A stretch of DNA of 8,191 nt, taken from assembly GCA_026389675.1 (NCBI GenBank), contig JAPLHJ010000131.1, positions 1-8,191 on the forward strand, read 5' to 3'. The notes under the pieces were generated by a model. It was not told where the DNA came from and did not search any database. It worked only from the letters and a program-made list of their open reading frames with translations. Numbering within the stretch: position 1 is the first letter of the stretch; each line of letters opens with the position of its first letter. The translations under genes were made by a program, and so were the position numbers. Origin of the DNA: Chloroflexota bacterium (lineage in GTDB: Bacteria; Chloroflexota; Dehalococcoidia; GIF9; UBA5629). Positions 1 through 6,250 of the stretch are shown here, piece after piece.

Positions 1-59
1 AGCGTCAAGATTGCGATTTATAATCCTGACATTGTAAAGTTGAAACTTGGGAGTGAAGT

Positions 60-251
60 ATGGGGCAATTTGGCCCTGATAGATGGCCAATCATTGAGAC
101 TGCGCAAAACCTTGTTGCCAGAGGTAATCTCCTGATAGTGGCGGGAACTTTACAGTATGGATTTCGCCAAAAGGAAGCCTTTGCCATTTCTATGTCCGGT
201 TGCCAGGGTTACGTTGATGGCTTATATCTTGAAGTGTATACGGCTCTATAA
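60..251 (+). CDS. possible small hypothetical protein (63 aa) upstream of the RLP gene
   Basis: This reading frame starts at an ATG with a modest GGGAG (49-53) six bases upstream and ends 67 nt before the RLP gene on the same strand. The product has a hydrophobic stretch around residues 23-32 and a glycine/tyrosine-rich C-terminus (GYVDGLYLEVY, residues 50-60). I do not recognise the family. Codon choice looks ordinary for the window, and it could be the first gene of the RLP cluster. A second frame open from the window edge to a TGA at 133-135 overlaps it, so which frame is used near the left edge is uncertain. It may also be non-coding leader sequence. Low confidence. Confidence 0.33.
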   Translation: MGQFGPDRWPIIETAQNLVARGNLLIVAGTLQYGFRQKEAFAISMSGCQGYVDGLYLEVYTAL

Positions 252-305
252 CGATGTTGCGAAAGGCCAAACAAATTAAGGTGTGATTAAGCTCAAGTAT
301 AAAAT

Positions 306-311
306 AGGAGG
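306..311 (+). promoter_or_regulatory. ribosome binding site of the RLP gene
   Basis: AGGAGG lies seven bases before the ATG at 319. It is a perfect anti-16S match that fixes the start of the RLP. Confidence 0.85.
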
Positions 312-318
312 AACATAA

Positions 319-1632
319 ATGACGAATGATGAGATGTTAAGCCAACCTGTAGCATTGCCGGATGGGATTGACTACGATGATTACATCATCGGTACCTACA
401 TTGTCACGTATCCGGCCATGTTTCCCATGCCCAAGCTGGCGCCGATGCTGGCTATTGAACAAAGCACAGGGACATGGGTGCCAGTTCCTGGTGAGACCCC
501 GGAAGTGCGCAGGCGCCATGTGGCGAAGGTAATTGGCTGTTATGAGATGCCTGATTACGAGTATAGTATTCCTGCCGACGTTAAGGACAGAAATTGGTTC
601 GTGCAAATAGCCTTTCCTGTGGTGAATGTTGGATCGCAAATACCTATGATGCTAACCACCGTTGTGGGCAATATATCTATGGCAGGCCCGATAAAACTGG
701 TTGACATAAGATTTCCTAAGAAATACGTCGCCGGGTTCCAGGGCCCCAAGTTTGGAATTGATGGGATCAGGAAACTCCTGGGAGTTAAGAAGAGGCCGTT
801 ATTGAACAACATGGTTAAACCGTGTACAGGATATCCACTTGAGGTGGGAGCCGAGTTGTTCAAGCTTGCCGCGTTGGGTGGTTGCGACATAGTTAAGGAT
901 GACGAACTGATCGCGGATGCTTCCTTTAACTCGATCAAAGGCCGTGTTAAGCGATACATGGAAATTGAAAAGCAGGTCTTCGAGGAGACAGGAGAGCGCA
1001 CACTCTACACGGTCAATGTCACCGATTCGGTGCCGAAAATATTCGAAAATGCCAGGCGTGCGGTAGAATTGGGTGCCAACGCTATCATGGTCAATTATAT
1101 TGCAGTTGGGATTCCGGTCTTGCAGGCGCTTGCAGAGGACCCGAAAATAGGCGTCCCCATTCTGGGACATATGGATGTGGCAGGGGCGCTATATATGTCA
1201 CCTCAACACGGGATGAGCTCTCACCTGGTACTTGGTAAACTGGCAAGGCTGGCCGGCGCCGACATAGTCGTTATTCCCGCTCCTTACGGGAAGGCCTCGG
1301 TCATTGTCGAGAAGTTCGATTCTATGGCCAGAAATCTAACTTATCCTTTATATCAGCTTAAACCTACGTGGCCAATGGCATCCGGTGGTATTACCCCGAC
1401 ACATGTACCCAAAGTGATGCAGGAACTGGGGAATGATATCGTAATTGGCTCGGGTGGGGGTATTCATGCTCACCCGCTGGGTCCTGTAGCAGGCGGGAAG
1501 GCCTTCAGACAGGCGATAGACGCCACGCTCAAGGGTATTTCTCTTGAGGAATACTCCAAGACACATAAAGAACTTGCAGCTTCGGTCAAACAATGGGCCG
1601 ATCCATTCAAGGCGTTCAAGAAAGAAGCATAA
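319..1632 (+). CDS. RuBisCO-like protein, form IV (not a CO2-fixing RuBisCO)
   Basis: This 437-aa cytoplasmic enzyme has the full RuBisCO large-subunit fold. The N-terminal domain carries the STGTW motif (49-53, with E47 matching RuBisCO E60) and VGN (116-118, N123 equivalent). The barrel keeps K167 (K175 equivalent), the carbamate lysine K193 and metal ligands D195/E196 in the KDDE motif, H284 (H294), SGG 355-357 and the phosphate-loop GSGGG 377-381. It departs from true RuBisCO at C169 (K177), M285 (R295) and the region of H327, which here reads IPAPYGK (319-325). Family knowledge: RLPs with such losses cannot fix CO2 but catalyse enolisation, isomerisation or decarboxylation of phosphorylated keto compounds, as MtnW and the apionate-pathway RLPs do. 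The C-terminal GISLEEY...THKEL stretch recalls the Chlorobium-type RLPs more than MtnW. The substrate is unknown. The downstream PLP enzyme and CoA transferase suggest a catabolic role other than methionine salvage. Confidence 0.93.
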   Translation: MTNDEMLSQPVALPDGIDYDDYIIGTYIVTYPAMFPMPKLAPMLAIEQSTGTWVPVPGETPEVRRRHVAKVIGCYEMPDYEYSIPADVKDRNWFVQIAFPVVNVGSQIPMMLTTVVGNISMAGPIKLVDIRFPKKYVAGFQGPKFGIDGIRKLLGVKKRPLLNNMVKPCTGYPLEVGAELFKLAALGGCDIVKDDELIADASFNSIKGRVKRYMEIEKQVFEETGERTLYTVNVTDSVPKIFENARRAVELGANAIMVNYIAVGIPVLQALAEDPKIGVPILGHMDVAGALYMSPQHGMSSHLVLGKLARLAGADIVVIPAPYGKASVIVEKFDSMARNLTYPLYQLKPTWPMASGGITPTHVPKVMQELGNDIVIGSGGGIHAHPLGPVAGGKAFRQAIDATLKGISLEEYSKTHKELAASVKQWADPFKAFKKEA

Positions 1633-1676
1633 TTTGTTTGGTGAATGAACAATCGGCAGGATGCTGTTAACCTGGT

Positions 1677-1734
1677 CCTGATATAAATTGCCGCGCCGGA
1701 TGAAGATGGTCCGGTGCGGTAATGCGAGATCAGG
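1677..1734 (+). other. intergenic RNA hairpin between the RLP and aminotransferase genes
   Basis: Arms 1687-1700 and 1710-1723 pair over 14 bp with two G-U wobbles around a 9-nt loop (1701-1709). An outer 6-bp stem (CCTGAT 1677-1682 with ATCAGG 1729-1734) closes it across a small internal loop. No T-run follows, so it is not a classic intrinsic terminator. It may protect the RLP mRNA 3' end, attenuate read-through, or act as a leader element for the aminotransferase gene. Confidence 0.6.
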
Positions 1735-1761
1735 CGGGGGATATAAACGGAAGGTGAAAGC

Positions 1762-1770
1762 TGGTACAAT
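1762..1770 (+). promoter_or_regulatory. possible extended -10 promoter for the aminotransferase gene
   Basis: TGGTACAAT fits an extended -10 element (TGN plus a 5/6 match to TATAAT). No good -35 is present at the usual distance. Transcription would begin near 1777, just before the Shine-Dalgarno sequence. An alternative -10 (TATTAT, 1778-1783) lies too close to the start codon. Confidence 0.3.
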
Positions 1771-1783
1771 TGATACGTATTAT

Positions 1784-1789
1784 GGGAGG
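1784..1789 (+). promoter_or_regulatory. ribosome binding site of the aminotransferase gene
   Basis: GGGAGG lies five bases before the ATG at 1795 and supports that start. Confidence 0.75.
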
Positions 1790-1794
1790 TTTAT

Positions 1795-3249
1795 ATGAGT
1801 GATACGCAGAAATATGCAATTTCTCAGTATCCCGACGTCGATCTCGTTTACAGGCGGCTGGACGCTCTTGTCAGCCAGCCGATGCGACGGGTGCGATCGG
1901 AAAAGATGAAGGAATATCTTGCTTATTTCGATACAAAATGTACGCAGTCCCGGGCGTTGACCGACGAAGCCAAGAAGTATATCCCGGGCGGCGTCCAGCA
2001 TAACCTAGCCTTCAACTACCCGTTCCCGATTGCCATCGGAAAAGCCGAAGGAGCTTACCTCTGGGACGTGGATAAAAATAGATACATTGATTTTTTACAG
2101 GCCGGCGCGCCGATCATGCTGGGCAACAATTATGCCCCGGTACGTGAAAAGGTCGTGGAAATGCTGAATTCCTGCGGACCTGTCACCGGACTATTCCATG
2201 AATACGAACTTAAACTGGCGCAACTGATTAACCGTTTCATGCCGGCTGTTGAGATGTTCCGCATGCTGGGCTCCGGGACCGAGAGCGTGATGGCGGCCAT
2301 CCGGGGCGCGCGAGTATTTACCAAAAAGAAGAAGATCATTAAGGTTGGTGGCGCCTACCACGGCTGGAGCGATTCAATGGTTTATGGGATGCATATCCCC
2401 GGCACAGGACGAATGGAAGCCGTCGGCATCCCGGACGGTGCGACCTCCAATACACAGGAGTTCTACCCGAATGACCTGGAGGCGCTGAAACGCAGACTGG
2501 TTGCCAACCGCCGTACCGGCGGAACGGCAGCCGTCATCGTGGAGCCGGTCGGGCCTGAAAGCGGCACCCGCCCGGTACCCTTTGATTTTAATAGTAAGGT
2601 CCGCAAACTATGCGATGAGTTCGGCGCACTGCTTATCTTCGATGAAGTCGTGACAGGTTTCAGGCTTGGAATGGGTGGGGCACAGGGCTATTTCGGCGTA
2701 AAACCCGACCTGACGATTTTTGGCAAGTGCATCACCGGAGGCTATCCAATGGCAGGTGGTGTGGGTGGCCGGGCCGATATAATCCAATGTTTTGCTGCCG
2801 GCGTCGAGGGAACGGGCGAACGCGCTTACGTAGGCGGGACGCTTTCAGCCAACCCGCTCTCCTGCGTTGCCGGTTACTACGCATTGCTTGAAATGGAGCG
2901 TACCAATGCTCCTGTAATTGCAGGAAAGGCAGGCGACAGACTTACAAAAGGCCTGCAAAATACAATTGAACGCCTTAAGCTGCCGTTTGTGGTTTATAAC
3001 CAGGGCTCAATCGTTCATCTGGAAACTTCCGGAGTAACATTTCTGGATTTCAATAATATCGAGCGGCTATTGAATGAGGTCAAACCACGTAAGCACATGA
3101 TGGAAGAGATGGGTGCGGCCTTTATGGCAAATGGTCTGATTACACTGGCAGGCTCGCGCATGTATACCAGCATGGCTGATACGGATGCCGTGATTGATGA
3201 TGCTCTGAATAGGTTTGACAATGTGCTTTCCAGCGTGGAAGGAGTATAG
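1795..3249 (+). CDS. class-III PLP aminotransferase / aminomutase, GSA-aminomutase-like
   Basis: This cytoplasmic fold-type I PLP enzyme has 484 aa, about 50 residues longer at the N-terminus than typical glutamate-1-semialdehyde 2,1-aminomutase. Visible motifs are GSGTES (159-164, phosphate binding), GGAYHGWSD (185-193, with Y188/H189 near the ring), VIVEP (247-251), IFDEVVTGFR (281-290, D283 to the pyridine nitrogen), TIFGKCITGGYP (307-318, Schiff-base lysine K311) and GGTLSANP (347-354). The overall layout matches the GSAM branch of class III, which includes many aminotransferases of unknown substrate. It is not placed with haem genes, so a role in tetrapyrrole synthesis is unlikely. The RLP before it and the CoA transferase after it suggest that it deaminates or isomerises an amino intermediate in the same catabolic route. 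The class is certain and the substrate is not. Confidence 0.93.
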   Translation: MSDTQKYAISQYPDVDLVYRRLDALVSQPMRRVRSEKMKEYLAYFDTKCTQSRALTDEAKKYIPGGVQHNLAFNYPFPIAIGKAEGAYLWDVDKNRYIDFLQAGAPIMLGNNYAPVREKVVEMLNSCGPVTGLFHEYELKLAQLINRFMPAVEMFRMLGSGTESVMAAIRGARVFTKKKKIIKVGGAYHGWSDSMVYGMHIPGTGRMEAVGIPDGATSNTQEFYPNDLEALKRRLVANRRTGGTAAVIVEPVGPESGTRPVPFDFNSKVRKLCDEFGALLIFDEVVTGFRLGMGGAQGYFGVKPDLTIFGKCITGGYPMAGGVGGRADIIQCFAAGVEGTGERAYVGGTLSANPLSCVAGYYALLEMERTNAPVIAGKAGDRLTKGLQNTIERLKLPFVVYNQGSIVHLETSGVTFLDFNNIERLLNEVKPRKHMMEEMGAAFMANGLITLAGSRMYTSMADTDAVIDDALNRFDNVLSSVEGV

Positions 3250-3274
3250 GTGCCCCAACGGGTTTCCTAAAAAT

Positions 3275-3289
3275 ATGTTAAGTTAACAT
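3275..3289. promoter_or_regulatory. palindrome upstream of the STAS gene, possible operator
   Basis: ATGTTAA-G-TTAACAT is a perfect inverted repeat with 7-bp arms, 25 bp after the aminotransferase stop. A further ATGTTAA copy starts at 3305, and a TATAAA -10-like element lies at 3300-3305. This suggests a regulated promoter for the STAS/CoA-transferase pair. No convincing -35 was found. Confidence 0.35.
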
Positions 3290-3351
3290 GGCTAAACTAT
3301 ATAAATGTTAAAATCGATGCTTGATGATGTACTGTAGAAATTTGGAGATAT

Positions 3352-3358
3352 AAAGGAG
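3352..3358 (+). promoter_or_regulatory. ribosome binding site that selects the TTG start of the STAS gene
   Basis: AAAGGAG lies six bases upstream of TTG at 3365. There is no ATG between this site and the STAS domain, so the TTG start rests on it. Confidence 0.8.
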
Positions 3359-3364
3359 ACCAAA

Positions 3365-3703
3365 TTGGATTTAACCGGGAAGAAATCGGGTGATGTTAAT
3401 ATTCTGGGTTTGACCGGTAGGCTTGATGCGTACAGCGCCGCTGAAGTTGAGAAAAAACTTGATGCTGTCATTGAGAGCGGCTGTGTAAAAATGGTGTTGA
3501 ACCTGGAAGGGCTCGAGTATATCAGCAGCTCCGGCCTGCGGGTCTTTCTATCGCAATTGAAAAAGGTGCGCAAGCAACAAGGCGATATTAAGCTCGCCTG
3601 CATGAAGCCCAATATCAGGGAAGTATTCGATATTGCCGGGTTCACACAGCTATTCAACATCTTCGAAAACGAGGATGCGGCTAACAATAGCTTCACCGGC
3701 TGA
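3365..3703 (+). CDS. STAS-domain protein, anti-sigma factor antagonist type (SpoIIAA/RsbV-like)
   Basis: This 112-aa single-domain cytoplasmic protein starts with TTG. Residues 1-100 form one STAS domain: an N-terminal strand (DVNILGLTGRLDAYSA), a central strand VKMVLNLEGLEYI, the hallmark loop ISSSGLRVF (53-61), and the C-terminal helix that begins at NIREVFDIAGF. In the family the serine of this loop, most likely S55 here, is phosphorylated by a serine kinase of the SpoIIAB/RsbW type; the unphosphorylated form binds the anti-sigma factor. No such kinase, sigma factor or PP2C phosphatase gene is in the window, so the partner is encoded elsewhere. The gene is tightly coupled to the CoA-transferase gene (2-nt gap), an unusual companion that suggests regulation of, or a signal from, that pathway. 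The C-terminal dozen residues are polar and probably disordered. Confidence 0.9.
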   Translation: MDLTGKKSGDVNILGLTGRLDAYSAAEVEKKLDAVIESGCVKMVLNLEGLEYISSSGLRVFLSQLKKVRKQQGDIKLACMKPNIREVFDIAGFTQLFNIFENEDAANNSFTG

Positions 3704-3705
3704 TT

Positions 3706-5013
3706 ATGCAAACATACCGTGCACAATACAGGCGCAAGCTTACCTCGCCCGAAAAGGCCGTAAGCGGGATTAAAAACGGCAGCACATTAGTACACGGCCT
3801 AGCTGCTGCTGAGCCGCCCGCGCTGCTGAAGGCGATTGCGGACCGTGTCCGGGCTGGCGAACTCAAGGATCTGAACGTTCATTCTCTGCTGCCCATGGAG
3901 AATGTTTCCAAAACATTGCTTTCTCCGGATCTGGCCGATTGCGTGCAGGCTTTCTCATGGTTTGTCAGCAAGGCATCGCGCTCGGCTGTCAGGGTGGGGC
4001 TGAACTATTATGTGCCCAATCATTTTCACCAGGTACCCAGGCTGATGCGAGAGAACCTGGATATTGATGTAACCGTTACTATGGTTTCGCCTATGGACAA
4101 GGCGGGTTTTTTCAGCTTCGGCACTTCCAACGATTACACGTCCACTGTAGCCAGGTGCTGTAAACGGCTTATCGTGGAGGTCAATAAAAACATGCCCCGC
4201 GTATTTGGGGACGCACTCCTGCATATCTCTGAGGTACAGGCAGTTGTTGAGAGCACATCACCGCTGATCGAGTTCAAGTGGCCGGGTGCCAGGGTGGAGG
4301 ACGATGCCATCGGTAAACTGGTGGCTGATCTCGTGCCCGACGGCGCGACGCTGCAATTAGGCTTTGGTGGCCTGCCCAATGTTATTGCCATGAAGCTGAT
4401 GAATCACAGAGATTTGGGTATACATACCGAGGTATTCGGTCCGGCCATGGTAGAACTGATCAAGAAAGGCGTAGTGACCGGCCGCAGGAAGAACCTGCAT
4501 CCCATGAAAAATGTTTTTACCGTGGCCGAGGGCACAGGGGAGATGTACCGCTTCATGCACGATAACCCCAGTATGGAGAGCTACCCCGTTTCCTACACCA
4601 ATAACCCGGATATCATTGCGCGTAATGATAATATGGTTTCCATCAATTCCATCATCCAGGTTGACCTGTTGGGGCAATGCAATGCCGAGTTTCTGTCAGG
4701 GTCTGAATACAGCGGAACCGGCGGTCAACTCGACTACGTACGCGGAGCTTATAATTCCCGTGGCGGGAAGTCGATATTGGCCTTCTATTCAACGGCCAGG
4801 AAAGGGCAGGTCTCCAGGGTAGTGCCGAGGCTGGATAGCGGTGCTGTTATAACTACGCCCAGGATGGATGTGCACTACCTGGTTACCGAGCATGGCGCGA
4901 TCAATTTAAAGGGTAAATCGACCCGTGAAAGAGCATTAGACATAATATCATTGGCTGATCCCCGTTTTCGCGATTCCCTGCTCAGGGAAGCGGAAGATAT
5001 GTACCTGCTCTGA
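3706..5013 (+). CDS. CoA transferase, acetyl-CoA hydrolase / 4-hydroxybutyrate CoA-transferase family
   Basis: This 435-aa cytoplasmic enzyme is the usual length for the 4-hydroxybutyrate/butyrate CoA-transferase group. It transfers CoA from a donor such as acetyl-CoA to a carboxylate through a glutamyl-CoA thioester. Seen in the sequence are an N-terminal Rossmann-like half (residues 1-190) with FSFGTSNDYT (136-145), the loop GFGGLPN (219-225), the LGIHTEVF motif whose E242 matches the catalytic glutamate of the family, ARNDNMVSINS (305-315), and SGTGGQLDYVRGA (336-348) with GGKSILAFYSTA (353-364). The start lies 2 nt after the STAS stop with no clear Shine-Dalgarno, so translational coupling is likely. 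In this cluster it would activate the acid product of the RLP/aminotransferase route, or remove a CoA ester. The exact acyl substrate cannot be read from the sequence. Confidence 0.92.
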   Translation: MQTYRAQYRRKLTSPEKAVSGIKNGSTLVHGLAAAEPPALLKAIADRVRAGELKDLNVHSLLPMENVSKTLLSPDLADCVQAFSWFVSKASRSAVRVGLNYYVPNHFHQVPRLMRENLDIDVTVTMVSPMDKAGFFSFGTSNDYTSTVARCCKRLIVEVNKNMPRVFGDALLHISEVQAVVESTSPLIEFKWPGARVEDDAIGKLVADLVPDGATLQLGFGGLPNVIAMKLMNHRDLGIHTEVFGPAMVELIKKGVVTGRRKNLHPMKNVFTVAEGTGEMYRFMHDNPSMESYPVSYTNNPDIIARNDNMVSINSIIQVDLLGQCNAEFLSGSEYSGTGGQLDYVRGAYNSRGGKSILAFYSTARKGQVSRVVPRLDSGAVITTPRMDVHYLVTEHGAINLKGKSTRERALDIISLADPRFRDSLLREAEDMYLL

Positions 5014-5063
5014 CCTTAAGCCATTCTCACGGCAATCCCGTAGCAACCGGTAGTCAGCTTTGT

Positions 5064-5675
5064 TTAGATTTTATTGCCTTGAGTTTGCTCTGATTTCATA
5101 TCTCTGAGCAGGAAAGCGAATACCGCTATCGCGAAGGTATTGGCAAGTATCATCGGAGCTGCTATTATGCTGACCAGTTTTAATGCGTTGTCGAATGGTT
5201 GGGCAATAAATAATAGCAGCAGCATATCGGCGATTTCCATTAAAAAGGCGAATAAAGTTGGTTTCCAGACGCCGATTTTCCCCTTCCAGAAAATAAACAA
5301 CACCCCTGCAATCAACCCGCTCAAAATACTTCCGATGGCGCAGGGCAGAGCGGTGAACCCGCCCATCAGATAGCGGTGAATACCGCCGATCAACCCGGCG
5401 CCCAGGCCGACCAGGGGTCCGCCCAGCAGGCCTCCCATAACGGGTCCGACATTGCGGATATTAGCAATTGCTCCTGAAGTTTGTATACCGCTATACGTGC
5501 CATATAGTGCGAAGCAACCGAACAATACTGCGAGGATCAGTTGGTCGAGGATATTTAATTTTTGCTCAACCATACGCTTAAAGAACTTCAGATGGAACAG
5601 CAGCAGGAATACTACCAGAACAAGGCAAGCGCGTTCGATTAGAGCCCAAAGTATGCCGAAAACTGAGAGATCCAT
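5064..5675 (-). CDS. standalone 5TM-5TMR_LYT membrane sensor module (LytS-type)
   Basis: This integral membrane protein of 203 aa starts at the ATG at 5675, which has a strong AAAGGAGG upstream; the 21-codon upstream extension has no such support. About six hydrophobic segments are visible (roughly residues 5-27, 44-61, 76-98, 106-130, 140-158, 166-190). The family signature is present: NIRNVGPVMGGLLGGP (73-88), followed by GLIGGIHRYLMGGFTALPC (94-112). In LytS and YhcK-type proteins this domain is an N-terminal sensor joined to a histidine kinase or GGDEF domain. Here the protein ends after the last helix with a short polar tail, so any output must come from a partner. It is convergent with the CoA-transferase gene. 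It could be a transporter-like member or a sensor subunit, and the ligand is unknown. Confidence 0.87.
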   Translation of the reverse strand: MDLSVFGILWALIERACLVLVVFLLLFHLKFFKRMVEQKLNILDQLILAVLFGCFALYGTYSGIQTSGAIANIRNVGPVMGGLLGGPLVGLGAGLIGGIHRYLMGGFTALPCAIGSILSGLIAGVLFIFWKGKIGVWKPTLFAFLMEIADMLLLLFIAQPFDNALKLVSIIAAPMILANTFAIAVFAFLLRDMKSEQTQGNKI

Positions 5676-5680
5676 TGCTA

Positions 5681-5688
5681 CCTCCTTT
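5681..5688 (-). promoter_or_regulatory. ribosome binding site of the LYT-module gene
   Basis: AAAGGAGG on the minus strand lies five bases upstream of the ATG at 5675 and decides between this start and the longer open frame. Confidence 0.85.
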
Positions 5689-5697
5689 AGATATACG

Positions 5698-5726
5698 ATT
5701 ATATCAAATCCATAAAGAGAGGTTAA
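5698..5726 (-). promoter_or_regulatory. sigma-70-type promoter of the LYT-module gene
   Basis: On the minus strand a perfect -10 (TATAAT, 5703-5698) is separated by 17 bp from TTAACC (5726-5721, a 4/6 match to TTGACA). Transcription would start near 5691, giving a short leader that carries the Shine-Dalgarno. Confidence 0.65.
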
Positions 5727-5738
5727 TAATCTGGTCAA

Positions 5739-6090
5739 TAAACAGCGTCATTTGGCCCCGGGAGTTTTCAATTATGAAATGGCCTGCAGTGCCAGCGTTG
5801 CAGGTGGTTAGATTTACAATATGGAATCTCTCAATCAAAATTGAAATAATTCAGCCTCATTCCTGTAGTCGCATTTTCGATTACCGCGGCAAATGCCAGT
5901 ACCGTACAACTCTTAATCAAATAACAGAAACCGGATTTATTAAAGTAAATTGTGTAAGCAGGCAATTCAACTAAGCATTTCGGGGTACGCCTTTACCTTA
6001 CTGATTTCTGTAAAAAAATAAACTTACTAATCGATGTATATCATTCAGGGATATGATTTACTTTAATAAAGATGAATTGAGCCTGTTCTG
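5739..6090. other. AT-rich stretch without a recognisable gene
   Basis: Neither strand holds a frame I would call coding. An open plus-strand frame that runs through the left part overlaps the LYT start and promoter, lacks a Shine-Dalgarno and has no recognisable motif. What it does hold is a 6-bp inverted repeat with a 10-nt loop at 5783-5804 and a perfect 15-bp inverted repeat (5936-5950 with 6056-6070). It may contain promoters or control sites for the genes on either side, or be the scar of a lost gene. Confidence 0.5.
5936..6070. repeat. perfect 15-bp inverted repeat, arms 105 nt apart
   Basis: TTTATTAAAGTAAAT at 5936-5950 is exactly complementary to ATTTACTTTAATAAA at 6056-6070. The enclosed 105 nt has no open frame of note. 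The arms could be paired operator half-sites allowing DNA looping, ends of a very small decayed mobile element, or the base of a long RNA stem. Each arm contains the AGTAAA/TTTACT hexamer that recurs in the right half of the window. Confidence 0.7.
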
Positions 6091-6237
6091 ATGAATGTAC
6101 TATTTGCACAGTTATCGATGAGTAAAGATACTCGATTCAGTGACCGAACGGTGATACGAGCGGTCTTCATGGATGAAGGGTTTCCGGAACTTACAATGGA
6201 CAGGTCTTTAATGGTCGAAACACTGGAATTAAATTAA
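6091..6237 (+). CDS. possible 48-aa hypothetical protein before the rhodanese-fold gene
   Basis: The frame begins at an ATG with no good Shine-Dalgarno and ends with a TAA that overlaps the ribosome binding site of the next gene. The product is polar, acidic toward the C-terminus, and lacks a membrane segment or a motif I recognise. The tight join to the next gene is the only argument for translation. It may equally be 5' leader sequence. Confidence 0.2.
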   Translation: MNVLFAQLSMSKDTRFSDRTVIRAVFMDEGFPELTMDRSLMVETLELN

Positions 6238-6243
6238 AGGGAG
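6236..6243 (+). promoter_or_regulatory. ribosome binding site that selects the GTG start of the rhodanese-fold gene
   Basis: AAAGGGAG lies seven bases upstream of GTG at 6251 and supports it over the internal ATG at 6269. Confidence 0.75.
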
Positions 6244-6250
6244 TAAACCA

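Noticed and set aside
1..135. Frame open from the window edge to a TGA, 44 codons, + strand
   Set aside because: An edge-open frame of this length is common by chance, the peptide has no motif I recognise, and it overlaps the 63-aa ORF in another frame. It could be the tail of a gene cut by the edge but cannot be supported.
5..187. 60-aa minus-strand frame at the left edge
   Set aside because: It has no ribosome binding site and an irregular composition, and it lies antisense to the more plausible plus-strand frame.
275..291. ATTAAG direct repeat, 11 bp apart, ahead of the RLP gene
   Set aside because: A six-base repeat in AT-rich DNA is expected by chance and no promoter is associated with it.
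298..305. TATAAAAT just before the RLP gene, resembling a -10 or archaeal TATA box
   Set aside because: It abuts the Shine-Dalgarno, so transcription from it would begin at or after the ribosome binding site. The other genes are clearly bacterial.
555..1001. Long minus-strand frame (148 aa) antisense to the RLP gene
   Set aside because: It is a shadow of the RLP coding sequence, with no ribosome binding site or protein motif.
3292..3726. 144-aa minus-strand frame antisense to the STAS gene
   Set aside because: The STAS domain on the plus strand is unmistakable, and this frame is its low-complexity Ser/Leu-rich shadow.
5014..5063. Possible bidirectional terminator between the converging CoA-transferase and LYT genes
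   Set aside because: Only 3-4 bp stems can be formed and no T-run follows a stem in the right place.
5675..5974. 99-aa plus-strand frame in the AT-rich stretch
   Set aside because: It overlaps the start and promoter of the LYT-module gene, has no Shine-Dalgarno and shows no recognisable domain.
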